Below are positions 30,501 to 45,500 of a stretch of 64,000 nucleotides of DNA, piece by piece. Origin of the DNA: Synaphobranchus kaupii (lineage: Eukaryota > Chordata > Actinopteri > Anguilliformes > Synaphobranchidae); contig CM056395.1 of assembly GCA_029718625.1 (NCBI GenBank), positions 19,122,309 to 19,186,308 on the forward strand, given 5' to 3'. The translations under genes were made by a program, and so were the position numbers. The notes under the pieces are model-generated. The model worked only from the letters and a program-made list of their open reading frames with translations, was not told the origin of the DNA and ran no database searches. The first letter of the stretch is position 1. Every line of letters starts with the position of its first letter.

Positions 30501-33500
30501 ACTGCAGCCCCAACTACGTCTGCAGCACCCACTACAACTGCAGCCCCGACAACAACCCCAGTTCCCACTACCACTGCAGCACCCAGTACAACTGCAGTCC
30601 CCACTACAACTTCAGCCCCAACTACAACTGCAGCCCCCACTACAACTGCAGCCCCCACTACAACTGCAGCTCCCACTACAACAGCAGCCTCCACTACAAC
30701 TGCAGCACCCACTACAACTGCAGCAACAACAACTGCAGCCCCAACTACAACTTCAGCCCCCACTACAACTGCAGCACCCACTACAACTTCAGCCCCCGTG
30801 ACAACTGCAGCTCCCACTACATCAGCAGCCTCCACTACAACTGCAGCCCACACTACAACAGCAGCCCCAACTACAACTGCAGCCCCCACTACAACTTCAG
30901 CCCCCACTACAACTTCAGCACCCACTACAACAGCAGCTCCCACTTCAAGAGCAGCCTCCACTACAACAGCAGCCCACACTACAACAGCAACCCCCACTAC
31001 AACAGCATCTCCCACTACAACTGCAGCAACAACCACAACTCCATCTCCGACAACAACACCAGTTCTCACTACAAATGCAGCCCCAACTACGTCTGCAACA
31101 CCCACTACAACTGCAGCCCCGACAACAAACCCAGTTCCCACTACCACTGCAGCACCCAGTACAACTGCAGTCCCCACTACAACTTCAGCCCCAACTACAA
31201 CTGCAGCCCTCACTACAACTGCAGCCCCCACTACAACTGCAGCTCCCACTACAACAGCAGCCTCCACTACAACTGCAGCACCCACTACAACTGCAGCAAC
31301 AACAACTGCAGCCCCAACTACAACTTCAGCCCCCGTGACAACTGCAGCTCCCACTACATCAGCAGCCTCCACTACAACTGCAGACCACACTACAACAGCA
31401 GCCCCAACTACAACTGCAGTCCCCACTACAACTTCAGCACCCACTACAACAGCAGTTCCCACTACAACTGCAGCCCCCACTACAACAGCAGCCTCCACTG
31501 CAACTGCAGCACCCACAACACCTGCAGCACCAACAACAACTGCAGCCCCCACTACAACTTCTGCACCCAGTACAACAGCAGTTCCCACTACAACTGCAGC
31601 CCCCACTACAACAGCAGCCTCCACTGCAACTGCAGCACCCACTACACCTGCAGCATCAACAACAACTGCAGCCCCCACTACAACTTCAGCACCCAGTACA
31701 ACAGCAGTTCCCACTACAACTGCAGCCCCCAGTACAACAGCAGCCCCCACTACAACAGCAGCCCCCACTACAACAGCAGCCTCCACTGCAACTGCAGCCC
31801 CCACTACAACTGCAGCTCCCACTACAACAGCAGCCTCCACTACAACTGCAGCACCCACTACAACTGCAGCAACAACAACTGCAGCCCCAACTACAACTTC
31901 AGCCCCCACTACAACTGCAGCACCCACTACAACTTCAGCCCCTGTGACAACTGCAGTACCCAGTACAAGTGCAGCCTCCACTACAACTGCAGCCCACGCT
32001 ACAACAGCAGCCCCCACTATAACTGCAGCCCTCACTACAACTTCAGCCCCCACTACAACTTCAGCACCCACTACAACAGCAGCTCCCACTTCAAGAGCAG
32101 CCTCCACTACAACAGCAGCCCACACTACAACAGCAACCCCCACTACAACAGCATCTCCCACTACAACTGCAGCAACAACCACAACTCCAGCTCCGACAAC
32201 AACACCAGTTCTCACTACAAATGCAGCCCCAACTACGTCTGCAGCACCCACTACAACTGCAGCCCCGACAACAACCCCAGTTCCCACTACCACTGCAGCA
32301 CCCAGTACAACTGAAGTCCCCACTACAACTTCAGCCCCAACTACAACTGCAGCCCCCACTACAACAGCAGCCTCCACTACAACTGCAGCACCCACTACAA
32401 CTGCAGCAACAACAACTGCAGCCCCAACTACAACTTCAGCCCCCACTACAACTGCAGCACCCACTACAACTTCAGCCCCTGTGACAACTGCAGCACCCAG
32501 TACAAGTACAGCCTCCACTACAACTGCAGCACCAACAACAACTGCAGCCCTCACTACAACTTCAGCCCCCACTACAACTTCAGCACCCACTACAACAGCA
32601 GCTCCCACTTCAAGGGCAGCCTCCACTACAACAGCAGCCCACACTACAACAGCAACCCCCACTACAACAGCATCTCCCACTACAACTGCAGCACCAACCA
32701 CAACTCCAGCTCCGACAACAACACCAGTTCTCACTACAACTGCAGCCCCAACTATGTCTGCAGCACCCACTACAACTGCAGCCCCGACAACAACCCCAGT
32801 TCCCACTACCACTGCAGCACCCAGTACAACTGCAGTCCCAACTACAACTGCAGCCCCCACTACAACTGCAGCACCCACTACAACTTCAGCACCCACTACA
32901 ACAGCAGTTCCCACTACAACTGCAGCCCCCACTACAACAGCAGCCTCCACTGCAATTGCAGCACCCACTACACCTGCAGCACCAACAACAACTGCAGCCA
33001 CCACTACAACTTCAGCACCCACTACAACAGCAGTTCCCACTACAACTGCAGCCCCCACTACAACTGCAGCCCCCACTACCACAGCAGCCCCCACTACAAC
33101 AGCAGCCTCCACTGCAACTGCAGCCCCCACTACAACTGCAGCACCAACAACAACTGCAGCCCTCACTACAACTTCAGCCCCCACTACAACTTCAGCACCC
33201 ACTACAACAGCAGTTCCCACTACAACTGCAGCCCCCACTACAACAGCAGCCTCCACTGCAATTGCAGCACCCACTACACCTGCAGCACCAACAACAACTG
33301 CAGCCACCACTACAACTTCAGCACCCACTACAACAGCAGTTCCCACTACAACTGCAGCCCCCACTACAACTGCAGCCCCCACTACCACAGCAGCCCCCAC
33401 TACAACAGCAGCCTCCACTGCAACTGCAGCCCCCACTACAACTGCAGCACCAACAACAACTGCAGCCCTCACTACAACTTCAGCCCCCACTACAACTTCA

Positions 33501-36500
33501 GCACCCACTACAACAGCAGTTCCCACTACAACTGCAGCCCCCACTACAACAGCAGCCTCCACTACAACAGCAGCTCCCACTTCAAGAGCAGCCTCCACTA
33601 CAACAGCAACCCCCACTACAACAGTATCTCCCACTACAACTGCAGCACCAACCACAACTCCAGCTCCGACAACAACACCAGTTCTCACTACAACTGCAGC
33701 CCCAACTACGTCTGCAGCACCCACTACAACTGCAGCCCCGACAACAACCCCAGTTCCCACTACCACTGCAGCACCCAGTACAACTGCAGTCCCCACTACA
33801 ACTTCAGCCCCAACTACAACTGCAGCCCCCACTACAACTGCAGCCCCCACTACAACTGCAGCTCCCACTACAACAGCAGCCTCCACTACAACTGCAGCAC
33901 CCACTACAACTGCAGCAACAACAACTGCAGCCCCAACTACAACTTCAGCCCCCACTACAACTGCAGCACCCACTACAACTTCAGCCCCCGTGACAACTGC
34001 AGCTCCCACTACATCAGCAGCCTCCACTACAACTGCAGCCCACACTACAACAGCAGCCCCAACTACAACTGCAGCCCCCACTACAACTTCAGCCCCCACT
34101 ACAACTTCAGCACCCACTACAACAGCAGCTCCCACTTCAAGAGCAGCCTCCACTACAACAGCAGCCCACACTACAACAGCAACCCCCACTACAACAGCAT
34201 CTCCCACTACAACTGCAGCAACAACCACAACTCCATCTCCGACAACAACACCAGTTCTCACTACAAATGCAGCCCCAACTACGTCTGCAACACCCACTAC
34301 AACTGCAGCCCCGACAACAAACCCAGTTCCCACTACCACTGCAGCACCCAGTACAACTGCAGTCCCCACTACAACTTCAGCCCCAACTACAACTGCAGCC
34401 CTCACTACAACTGCAGCCCCCACTACAACTGCAGCTCCCACTACAACAGCAGCCTCCACTACAACTGCAGCACCCACTACAACTGCAGCAACAACAACTG
34501 CAGCCCCAACTACAACTTCAGCCCCCGTGACAACTGCAGCTCCCACTACATCAGCAGCCTCCACTACAACTGCAGACCACACTACAACAGCAGCCCCAAC
34601 TACAACTGCAGTCCCCACTACAACTTCAGCACCCACTACAACAGCAGTTCCCACTACAACTGCAGCCCCCACTACAACAGCAGCCTCCACTGCAACTGCA
34701 GCACCCACAACACCTGCAGCACCAACAACAACTGCAGCCCCCACTACAACTTCTGCACCCAGTACAACAGCAGTTCCCACTACAACTGCAGCCCCCACTA
34801 CAACAGCAGCCTCCACTGCAACTGCAGCACCCACTACACCTGCAGCATCAACAACAACTGCAGCCCCCACTACAACTTCAGCACCCAGTACAACAGCAGT
34901 TCCCACTACAACTGCAGCCCCCAGTACAACAGCAGCCCCCACTACAACAGCAGCCCCCACTACAACAGCAGCCTCCACTGCAACTGCAGCCCCCACTACA
35001 ACTGCAGCTCCCACTACAACAGCAGCCTCCACTACAACTGCAGCACCCACTACAACTGCAGCAACAACAACTGCAGCCCCAACTACAACTTCAGCCCCCA
35101 CTACAACTGCAGCACCCACTACAACTTCAGCCCCTGTGACAACTGCAGTACCCAGTACAAGTGCAGCCTCCACTACAACTGCAGCCCACGCTACAACAGC
35201 AGCCCCCACTATAACTGCAGCCCTCACTACAACTTCAGCCCCCACTACAACTTCAGCACCCACTACAACAGCAGCTCCCACTTCAAGAGCAGCCTCCACT
35301 ACAACAGCAGCCCACACTACAACAGCAACCCCCACTACAACAGCATCTCCCACTACAACTGCAGCAACAACCACAACTCCAGCTCCGACAACAACACCAG
35401 TTCTCACTACAAATGCAGCCCCAACTACGTCTGCAGCACCCACTACAACTGCAGCCCCGACAACAACCCCAGTTCCCACTACCACTGCAGCACCCAGTAC
35501 AACTGAAGTCCCCACTACAACTTCAGCCCCAACTACAACTGCAGCCCCCACTACAACAGCAGCCTCCACTACAACTGCAGCACCCACTACAACTGCAGCA
35601 ACAACAACTGCAGCCCCAACTACAACTTCAGCCCCCACTACAACTGCAGCACCCACTACAACTTCAGCCCCTGTGACAACTGCAGCACCCAGTACAAGTA
35701 CAGCCTCCACTACAACTGCAGCACCAACAACAACTGCAGCCCTCACTACAACTTCAGCCCCCACTACAACTTCAGCACCCACTACAACAGCAGCTCCCAC
35801 TTCAAGGGCAGCCTCCACTACAACAGCAGCCCACACTACAACAGCAACCCCCACTACAACAGCATCTCCCACTACAACTGCAGCACCAACCACAACTCCA
35901 GCTCCGACAACAACACCAGTTCTCACTACAACTGCAGCCCCAACTATGTCTGCAGCACCCACTACAACTGCAGCCCCGACAACAACCCCAGTTCCCACTA
36001 CCACTGCAGCACCCAGTACAACTGCAGTCCCAACTACAACTGCAGCCCCCACTACAACTGCAGCACCCACTACAACTTCAGCACCCACTACAACAGCAGT
36101 TCCCACTACAACTGCAGCCCCCACTACAACAGCAGCCTCCACTGCAATTGCAGCACCCACTACACCTGCAGCACCAACAACAACTGCAGCCACCACTACA
36201 ACTTCAGCACCCACTACAACAGCAGTTCCCACTACAACTGCAGCCCCCACTACAACTGCAGCCCCCACTACCACAGCAGCCCCCACTACAACAGCAGCCT
36301 CCACTGCAACTGCAGCCCCCACTACAACTGCAGCACCAACAACAACTGCAGCCCTCACTACAACTTCAGCCCCCACTACAACTTCAGCACCCACTACAAC
36401 AGCAGTTCCCACTACAACTGCAGCCCCCACTACAACAGCAGCCTCCACTGCAACTGCAGCACCCACTATACCTGCAGCACCAACAACAACTGCAGCCCCC

Positions 36501-39500
36501 ACTACAACTTCAGCACCCAGTACAACAGCAGTTCCCACTACAACTGCAGCCACCACTACAACAGCAGCCCCCACTACAACTTCAGCACCCACTACAACAG
36601 CAGCTCCCACTTCAAGGGCAGCCTCCACTACAACAGCAGCCCACACTACAACAGCAACCCCCACTACAACAGCATCTCCCACTACAACTGCAGCACCAAC
36701 CACAACTCCAGCTCCGACAACAACACCAGTTCTCACTACAACTGCAGCCCCAACTACGTCTGCGGCACCCACTACAACTGCAGCCCCGACAACAACCCCA
36801 GTTCCCACTACCACTGCAGCACCCAGTACAACTGCAGTCCCCACTACAACTTCAGCCCCAACTACAACTGCAGCCCCCACTACAACTGCAGCCCCCACTA
36901 CAACTGCAGCTCCCACTACAACAGCAGCCTCCACTACAACTGCAGCACCCACTACAACTGCAGCAACAACAACTGCAGCCCCAACTACAACTTCAGCCCC
37001 CACTACAACTGCAGCACCCACTACAACTTCAGCCCCCGTGACAACTGCAGCTCCCACTACATCAGCAGCCTCCACTACAACTGCAGCCCACACTACAACA
37101 GCAGCCCCAACTACAACTGCAGCCCCCACTACAACTTCAGCCCCCACTACAACTTCAGCACCCACTACAACAGCAGCTCCCACTTCAAGAGCAGCCTCCA
37201 CTACAACAGCAGCCCACACTACAACAGCAACCCCCACTACAACAGCATCTCCCACTACAACTGCAGCAACAACCACAACTCCAGCTCCGACAACAACACC
37301 AGTTCTCACTACAAATGCAGCCCCAACTACGTCTGCAACACCCACTACAACTGCAGCCCCGACAACAACCCCAGTTCCCACTACCACTGCAGCACCCAGT
37401 ACAACTGCAGCCCCCACTACAACTGCAGCCCCCACTACAACTGCAGCACCCACTACAACTGCAGCAACAACAACTGCAGCCCCAACTACAACTTCAGCCC
37501 CCGTGACAACTGCAGCTCCCACTACATCAGCAGCCTCCACTACAACTGCAGCCCACACTACAACAGCAGCCCCAACTACAACTGCAGCCCCCACTACAAC
37601 TTCAACACCCACTACAACAGCAGTTCCCACTACAACTGCAGCCCCCACTACAACAGCAGCCTCCACTGCAACTGCAGCACCCACAACACCTGCAGCACCA
37701 ACAACAACTGCAGCCCCCACTACAACTTCTGCACCCAGTACAACAGCAGTTCCCACTACAACTGCAGCCCCCACTACAACAGCAGCCTCCACTGCAACTG
37801 CAGCACCCACTACACCTGCAGCATCAACAACAACTGCAGCCCCCACTACAACTTCAGCACCCAGTACAACAGCAGTTCCCACTACAACTGCAGCCCCCAG
37901 TACAACAGCAGCCCCCACTACAACAGCAGCCTCCACTGCAACTGCAGCCCCCACTACAACTGCAGCCCCCACTACAACTGCAGCTCCCACTACAACAGCA
38001 GCCTCCACTACAACTGCAGCACCCACTACAACTGCAGCAACAACAACTGCAGCCCCAACTACAACTTCAGCCCCCACTACAACTGCAGCACCCACTACAA
38101 CTTCAGCCCCTGTGACAACTGCAGCACCCAGTACAAGTGCAGCCTCCACTACAACTGCAGCCCACGCTACAACAGCAGCCCCCACTATAACTGCAGCCCT
38201 CACTACAACTTCAGCCCCCACTACAACTTCAGCACCCACTACAACAGCAGCTCCCACTTCAAGAGCAGCCTCCACTACAACAGCAGCCCACACTACAACA
38301 GCAACCCCCACTACAACAGCATCTCCCACTACAACTGCAGCAACAACCACAACTCCAGCTCCGACAACAACACCAGTTCTCACTACAAATGCAGCCCCAA
38401 CTACGTCTGCAGCACCCACTACAACTGCAGCCCCGACAACAACCCCAGTTCCCACTACCACTGCAGCACCCAGTACAACTGAAGTCCCCACTACAACTTC
38501 AGCCCCAACTACAACTGCAGCCCCCACTACAACAGCAGCCTCCACTACAACTGCAGCACCCACTACAACTGCAGCAACAACAACTGCAGCCCCAACTACA
38601 ACTTCAGCCCCCACTACAACTGCAGCACCCACTACAACTTCAGCCCCTGTGACAACTGCAGCACCCAGTACAAGTGCAGCCTCCACTACAACTGCAGCAC
38701 CAACAACAACTGCAGCCCTCACTACAACTTCAGCCCCCACTACAACTTCAGCACCCACTACAACAGCAGCTCCCACTTCAAGGGCAGCCTCCACTACAAC
38801 AGCAGCCCACACTACAACAGCAACCCCCACTACAACAGCATCTCCCACTACAACTGCAGCACCAACCACAACTCCAGCTCCGACAACAACACCAGTTCTC
38901 ACTACAACTGCAGCCCCAACTATGTCTGCAGCACCCACTACAACTGCAGCCCCGACAACAACCCCAGTTCCCACTACCACTGCAGCACCCAGTACAACTG
39001 CAGTCCCAACTACAACTGCAGCCCCCACTACAACTGCAGCACCCACTACAACTTCAGCACCCACTACAACAGCAGTTCCCACTACAACTGCAGCCCCCAC
39101 TACAACTGCAGCCTCCACTGCAACTGCAGCACCCACTACACCTGCAGCACCAACAACAACTGCAGCCCCCACTACAACTTTAGCACCCACTACAACAGCA
39201 GTTCCCACTACAACTGCAGCCCCCACTACAACTGCAGCCCCCACTACCACAGCAGCCCCCACTACAACAGCAGCCTCCACTGCAACTGCAGCCCCCACTA
39301 CAACTGCAGCACCAACAACAACTGCAGCCCTCACTACAACTTCAGCCCCCACTACAACTTCAGCACCCACTACAACAGCAGTTCCCACTACAACTGCAGC
39401 CCCCACTACAACAGCAGCCTCCACTGCAACTGCAGCACCCACTACACCTGCAGCACCAACAACAACTGCAGCCCCCACTACAACTTCAGCACCCAGTACA

Positions 39501-42500
39501 ACAGCAGTTCCCACTACAACTGCAGCCACCACTACAACAGCAGCCCCCACTACAACTTCAGCACCCACTACAACAGCAGCTCCCACTTCAAGGGCAGCCT
39601 CCACTACAACAGCAGCCCACACTACAACAGCAACCCCCACTACAACAGCATCTCCCACTACAACTGCAGCACCAACCACAACTCCAGCTCCGACAACAAC
39701 ACCAGTTCTCTCTACAACTGCAGCCCCAACTACGTCTGCAGCACCCACTACAACTGCAGCCCCGACAACAACCCCAGTTCCCACTACCACTGCAGCACCC
39801 AGTACAACTGCAGTCCCAACTACAACTGCAGCCCCCACTACAACTTCAGCACCCACTACAACAGCAGTTCCCACTACAACTGCAGCCCCCACTACAACAG
39901 CAGCCCCCACTACAACAGCAGCCTCCACTGCAACTGCAGCTCCCACTACAACTGCAGCACCAACAACAACTGCAGCCATCACTACAACTTCAGCCCCCAC
40001 TACAACTTCAGCACCCACTACAACAGCAGCTCCCACTTCAAGAGCAGCCTCCACTACAACAGCAACCCCCACTACAACAGTATCTCCCACTACAACTGCA
40101 GCACCAACCACAACTCCAGCTCCGACAACAACACCAGTTCTCACTACAACTGCAGCCCCAACTACGTCTGCAGCACCCACTACAACTGCAGCCCCGACAA
40201 CAACCCCAGTTCCCACTACCACTGCAGCACCCAGTACAACTGCAGTCCCCACTACAACTTCAGCCCCAACTACAACTGCAGCCCCCACTACAACTGCAGC
40301 CCCCACTACAACTGCAGCTCCCACTACAACAGCAGCCTCCACTACAACTGCAGCACCCACTACAACTGCAGCAACAACAACTGCAGCCCCAACTACAACT
40401 TCAGCCCCCACTACAACTGCAGCACCCACTACAACTTCAGCCCCCGTGACAACTGCAGCTCCCACTACATCAGCAGCCTCCACTACAACTGCAGCCCACA
40501 CTACAACAGCAGCCCCAACTACAACTGCAGCCCCCACTACAACTTCAGCCCCCACTACAACTTCAGCACCCACTACAACAGCAGCTCCCACTTCAAGAGC
40601 AGCCTCCACTACAACAGCAGCCCACACTACAACAGCAACCCCCACTACAACAGCATCTCCCACTTCAACTGCAGCAACAACCACAACTCCAGCTCCGACA
40701 ACAACACCAGTTCTCACTACAAATGCAGCCCCAACTACGTCTGCAGCACCCACTACAACTGCAGCCCCGACAACAACCCCAGTTCCCACTACCACTGCAG
40801 CACCCAGTACAACTGAAGTCCCCACTACAACTTCAGCCCCAACTACAACTGCAGCCCCCACTACAACTGCAGCCCCCACTACAACTGCAGCACCAACCAC
40901 AACTCCAGCTCCGACAATAACACCAGTTCTCACTACAAATGCAGCCCCAACTACGTCTGCAGCACCCACTACAACTGCAGCCCCGACAACAACCCCAGTT
41001 CTCACTACCACTGCAGCACCCAGTACAACTGAAGTCCCCACTACAACTTCAGCCCCAACTACAACTGCAGCCCCCACTACAACTGCAGCACCCACTACAA
41101 CTGCAGCAACAATAACTGCAGCCCCAACTACAACTGCAGCTCCCACTACAACTTCAGCACCCACTACAACAGCAGTTCCCACTACAACTGCAGCCCCCAC
41201 TACAACAGCAGCCTCCACTGCAACTGCAGCACCCACTACACCTGCAGCACCAACAACAACTGCAGCCCCCACTACAACTTCAGCACCCACTACAACAGCA
41301 GTTCCCACTACAACTGCAGCCCCCACTACAACAGCAGCCCCCACTACAACAGCAGCCTCCACTGCAACTGCAGCTCCCACTACAACTGCAGCACCAACAA
41401 CAACTGCAGCCCTCACTACAACTTCAGCCCCCACTACAACTTCAGCACCCACTACAACAGCAGCTCCCACTTCAAGAGCAGCCTCCACTACAACAGCAAC
41501 CCCCACTACAACAGCATCTCCCACTACAACTGCAGCACCAACCACAACTCCAGCTCCGACAACAACACCAGTTCTCACTACAACTGCAGCCCCAACTACG
41601 TCTGCAACACCCACTACAACTGCAGCCCCGACAACAACCCCAGTTCCCACTACAACTGCAGCCCCCACTACAACTGCAGCTCCCACTACAACAGCAGCCT
41701 CCACTACAACTGCAGCACCCACTACAACTGCAGCAAGAACAACTGCAGCCCCAACTACAACTTCAGCCCCCGTGACAACTGCAGCTCCCACTACATCAGC
41801 AGCCTCCACTACAACTGCAGCCCACACTACAACAGCAGCCCCAACTACAACTGCAGCCCCCACTACAACTTCAGCACCCACTACAACAGCAGTTCCCACT
41901 ACAACTGCAGCCCCCACTACAACAGCAGCCTCCACTGCAACTGCAGCACCCACAACACCTGCAGCACCAACAACAACTGCAGCCCCCACTACAACTTCAG
42001 CACCCAGTACAACAGCAGTTCCCACTACAACTGCAGCCCCCACTACAACAGCAGCCTCCACTGCAACTGCAGCACCCACTACACCTGCAGCATCAACAAC
42101 AACTGCAGCCCCCACTACAACTGCAGCACCCAGTACAACAGCAGTTCCCACTACAACTGCAGCCCCCAGTACAACAGCAGCCCCCACTACAACAGCAGCC
42201 TCCACTGCAACTGCAGCCCCCACTACAACTGCAGCACCAACAACAACTGCAGCCCTCACTACAACTGCAGCCCCCACTACAACTGCAGCACCCACTACAA
42301 CAGCAGCACCCACTACAACAGCAGCTCCCACTTCAAGAGCAGCCTCCACTACAACAGCAACCCCCACTACAACAGCATCTCCCACTACAACTGCAGCACC
42401 AACCACAACTCGAGCTCCGACAACAACACCAGTTCTCACTACAACTGCAGCCCCAACTACGTCTGCAACACCCACTACAACTGCAGCCCCGACAACAACC

Positions 42501-45500
42501 CCAGTTCCCACTACCACTGTAGCACCCAGTACAACTGCAGTCCCCACTACAACTTCAGCCCCAACTACAACTGCAGCCCCCACTACAACTGCAGCCCCCA
42601 CTACAACTGAAGCTCCCACTACAACAGCAGCCTCCACTACAACTGCAGCACCCACTACAACTGCAGCAACAACAACTGCAGCCCCAACTACAACTTCAGC
42701 CCCCGTGACAACTGCAGCTCCCACTACATCAGCAGCCTCCACTACAACTGCAGCCCACACTACAACAGCAGCCCCAACTACAACTGCAGCCCCCACTACA
42801 ACTTCAGCACCCACTACAACAGCAGTTCCCACTACAACTGCAGCCCCCACTACTACAGCAGCCTCCACTGCAACTGCAGCACCCACAACACCTGCAGCAC
42901 CAACAACAACTGCAGCCCCCACTACAACTTCTGCACCCAGTACAACAGCAGTTCCCACTACAACTGCAGCCCCCACTACAACAGCAGCCTCCACTGCAAC
43001 TGCAGCACCCACTACACCTGCAGCATCAACAACAACTGCAGCCCCCACTACAACTTCAGCACCCAGTACAACAGCAGTTCCCACTACAACTGCAGCCCCC
43101 AGTACAACAGCAGCCCCCACTACAACAGCAGCCTCCACTGCAACTGCAGCCCCCACTACAACTGCAGCCCCCACTACAACTGCAGCTCCCACTACAACTG
43201 CAGCAACAACAACTGCAGCCCCAACTACAACTTCAGCCCCCACTACAACTGCAGCACCCACTACAACTTCAGCCCCTGTGACAACTGCAGCACCCAGTAC
43301 AAGTGCAGCCTCCACTACAACTGCAGCCCACGCTACAACAGCAGCCCCCACTATAACTGCAGCCCTCACTACAACTTCAGCACCCACTACAACAGCAGCT
43401 CCCACTTCAAGAGCAGCCTCCACTACAACAGCAGCCCACACTACAACAGCAACCCCCACTACAACAGCATCTCCCACTACAACTGCAGCAACAACCACAA
43501 CTCCAGCTCCGACAACAACACCAGTTCTCACTACAAATGCAGCCCCAACTACGTCTGCAGCACCCACTACAACTGCAGCCCCGAGAACAACCCCAGTTCC
43601 CACTACCACTGCAGCAACCAGTACAACTGAAGTCCCCACTACAACTTCAGCCCCAACTAGAACTGCAGCCCCCACTACAACAGCAGCCTCCACTACAACT
43701 GCAGCACCCACTACAACTGCAGCAACAACAACTGCAGCCCCAACTACAACTTCAGCCCCCACTACAACTGCAGCACCCACTACAACTTCAGCCCCTGTGA
43801 CAACTGCAGCACCCAGTACAAGTGCAGCCTCCACTACAACTGCAGCACCAACAACAACTGCAGCCCTCACTACAACTTCAGCCCCCACTACAACTTCAGC
43901 ACCCACTACAACAGCAGCTCCCACTTCAAGGGCAGCCTCCACTACAACAGCAGCCCACACTACAACAGCAACCCCCACTACAACAGCATCTCCCACTACA
44001 ACTGCAGCACCAACCACAACTCCAGCTCCGACAACAACACCAGTTCTCACTACAACTGCAGCCCCAACTATGTCTGCAGCACCCACTACAACTGCAGCCC
44101 CGACAACAACCCCAGTTCCCACTACCACTGCAGCACCCAGTACAACTGCAGTCCCAACTACAACTGCAGCCCCCACTACAACTGCAGCACCCACTACAAC
44201 TTCAGCACCCACTACAACAGCAGTTCCCACTACAACTGCAGCCCCCACTACAACAGCAGCCTCCACTGCAACTGCAGCACCCACTACACCTGCAGCACCA
44301 ACAACAACTGCAGCCCCCACTACAACTTCAGCACCCACTACAACAGCAGTTCCCACTACAACTGCAGCCCCCACTACAACTGCAGCCCCCACTACCACAG
44401 CAGCCCCCACTACAACAGCAGCCTCCACTGCAACTGCAGCCCCCACTACAACTGCAGCACCAACAACAACTGCAGCCCTCACTACAACTTCAGCCCCCAC
44501 TACAACTTCAGCACCCACTACAACAGCAGTTCCCACTACAACTGCAGCCCCCACTACAACAGCAGCCTCCACTGCAACTTCAGCACCCACTACAACAGCA
44601 TCTCCCACTACAACTGCAGCACCAACCACAACTCCAGCTCCGACACCAACACCAGTTTTCACTACAACTGCAGCCCCAACTATGTCTGCAACACCCACTA
44701 CAACTGCAGCCCCGACAACAACCCCAGTTCCCACTACCACTGCAGCACCCAGTACAACTGCAGTCCCCACTACAACTTCAGCCCCAACTACAACTGCAGC
44801 CCCCACTACCACTGCAGCCCCCACTACAACTGCAGCTCCCACTACAACAGCAGCCTCCACTACAACTGCAGCACCCACTACAACTGCAGCAACAACAACT
44901 GCAGCCCCAACTACAACTTCAGCCCCCACTACAACTGCAGCACCCACTACAACTTCAGCCCCCGTGACAACTGCAGCTCCCACTACATCAGCAGCCTCCA
45001 CTACAACTGCAGCCCACACTACAACAGCAGCCCCAACTACAACTGCAGCCCCCACTACAACTTTAGCACCCACTACAACAGCAGTTCCCACTACAACTGC
45101 AGCCCCCACTAGAACAGCAGCCTCCACTGCAACTGCAGCACCCACAACACCTGCAGCACCAACAACAACTGCAGCCCCCACTACAACTTCAGCACCCAGT
45201 ACAACAGCAGTTCCCACTACAACTGCAGCCCCCACTATAACAGCAGCCCCCACTACAACAGCAGCCTCCACTGCAACTGCAGCCCCCACTACAACTGCAG
45301 CAACAACAACTGCAGCCCCCACTACAACTTCAGCACCCACTACAACAGCAGTTCCCACTACAACTGCAGCCCCCACTACAACAGCAGCCTCCACTGCAAC
45401 TGCAGCACCCACTACAACTGCAGCAACAACAACTGCAGCCCCAACTACAACTTCAGCCCCCACTACAACTGCAGCCTCCACTACAACTGCAGCCCACACT

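Larger units (their letters stand above)
93..44700 (+). repeat. Region A: dense array of the Pro-rich cassette
   Basis: A block of roughly 130 bp encodes P-T-T-T-P-A-P-T-T-T-P-V-L, then N/T-A-A-P-T-T-S-A, then a second T-T-T-P-V-P and S-T-T-(A/E)-V-P. Using its CCA-GTT codons as anchor, I read copies at 126, 1455, 2421, 3192, 3732, 4878, 5397, 6189, 6621, 7194, 8358, 8859, 9432, 10506, 11025, 11835, 12267, 12840, 13896, 14667, 16134, 16653, 17445, 17877, 18450, 19023, 19542, 20334, 20766, 21339, 22485, 23004, 23958, 24531, 25677, 26196, 27006, 27579, 28653, 29262, 30054, 30486, 31059, 32205, 32724, 33678, 34251, 35397, 35916, 36726, 37299, 38373, 38892, 39702, 40134, 40707, 40923, 41568, 42429, 43521, 44040 and 44652. 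All are divisible by 3. Most are preceded by a T-S-R-A-A-S unit. It holds most of the window's CpG sites (CCCGAC, CTCCGAC, ACGTCT). Confidence 0.85.
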
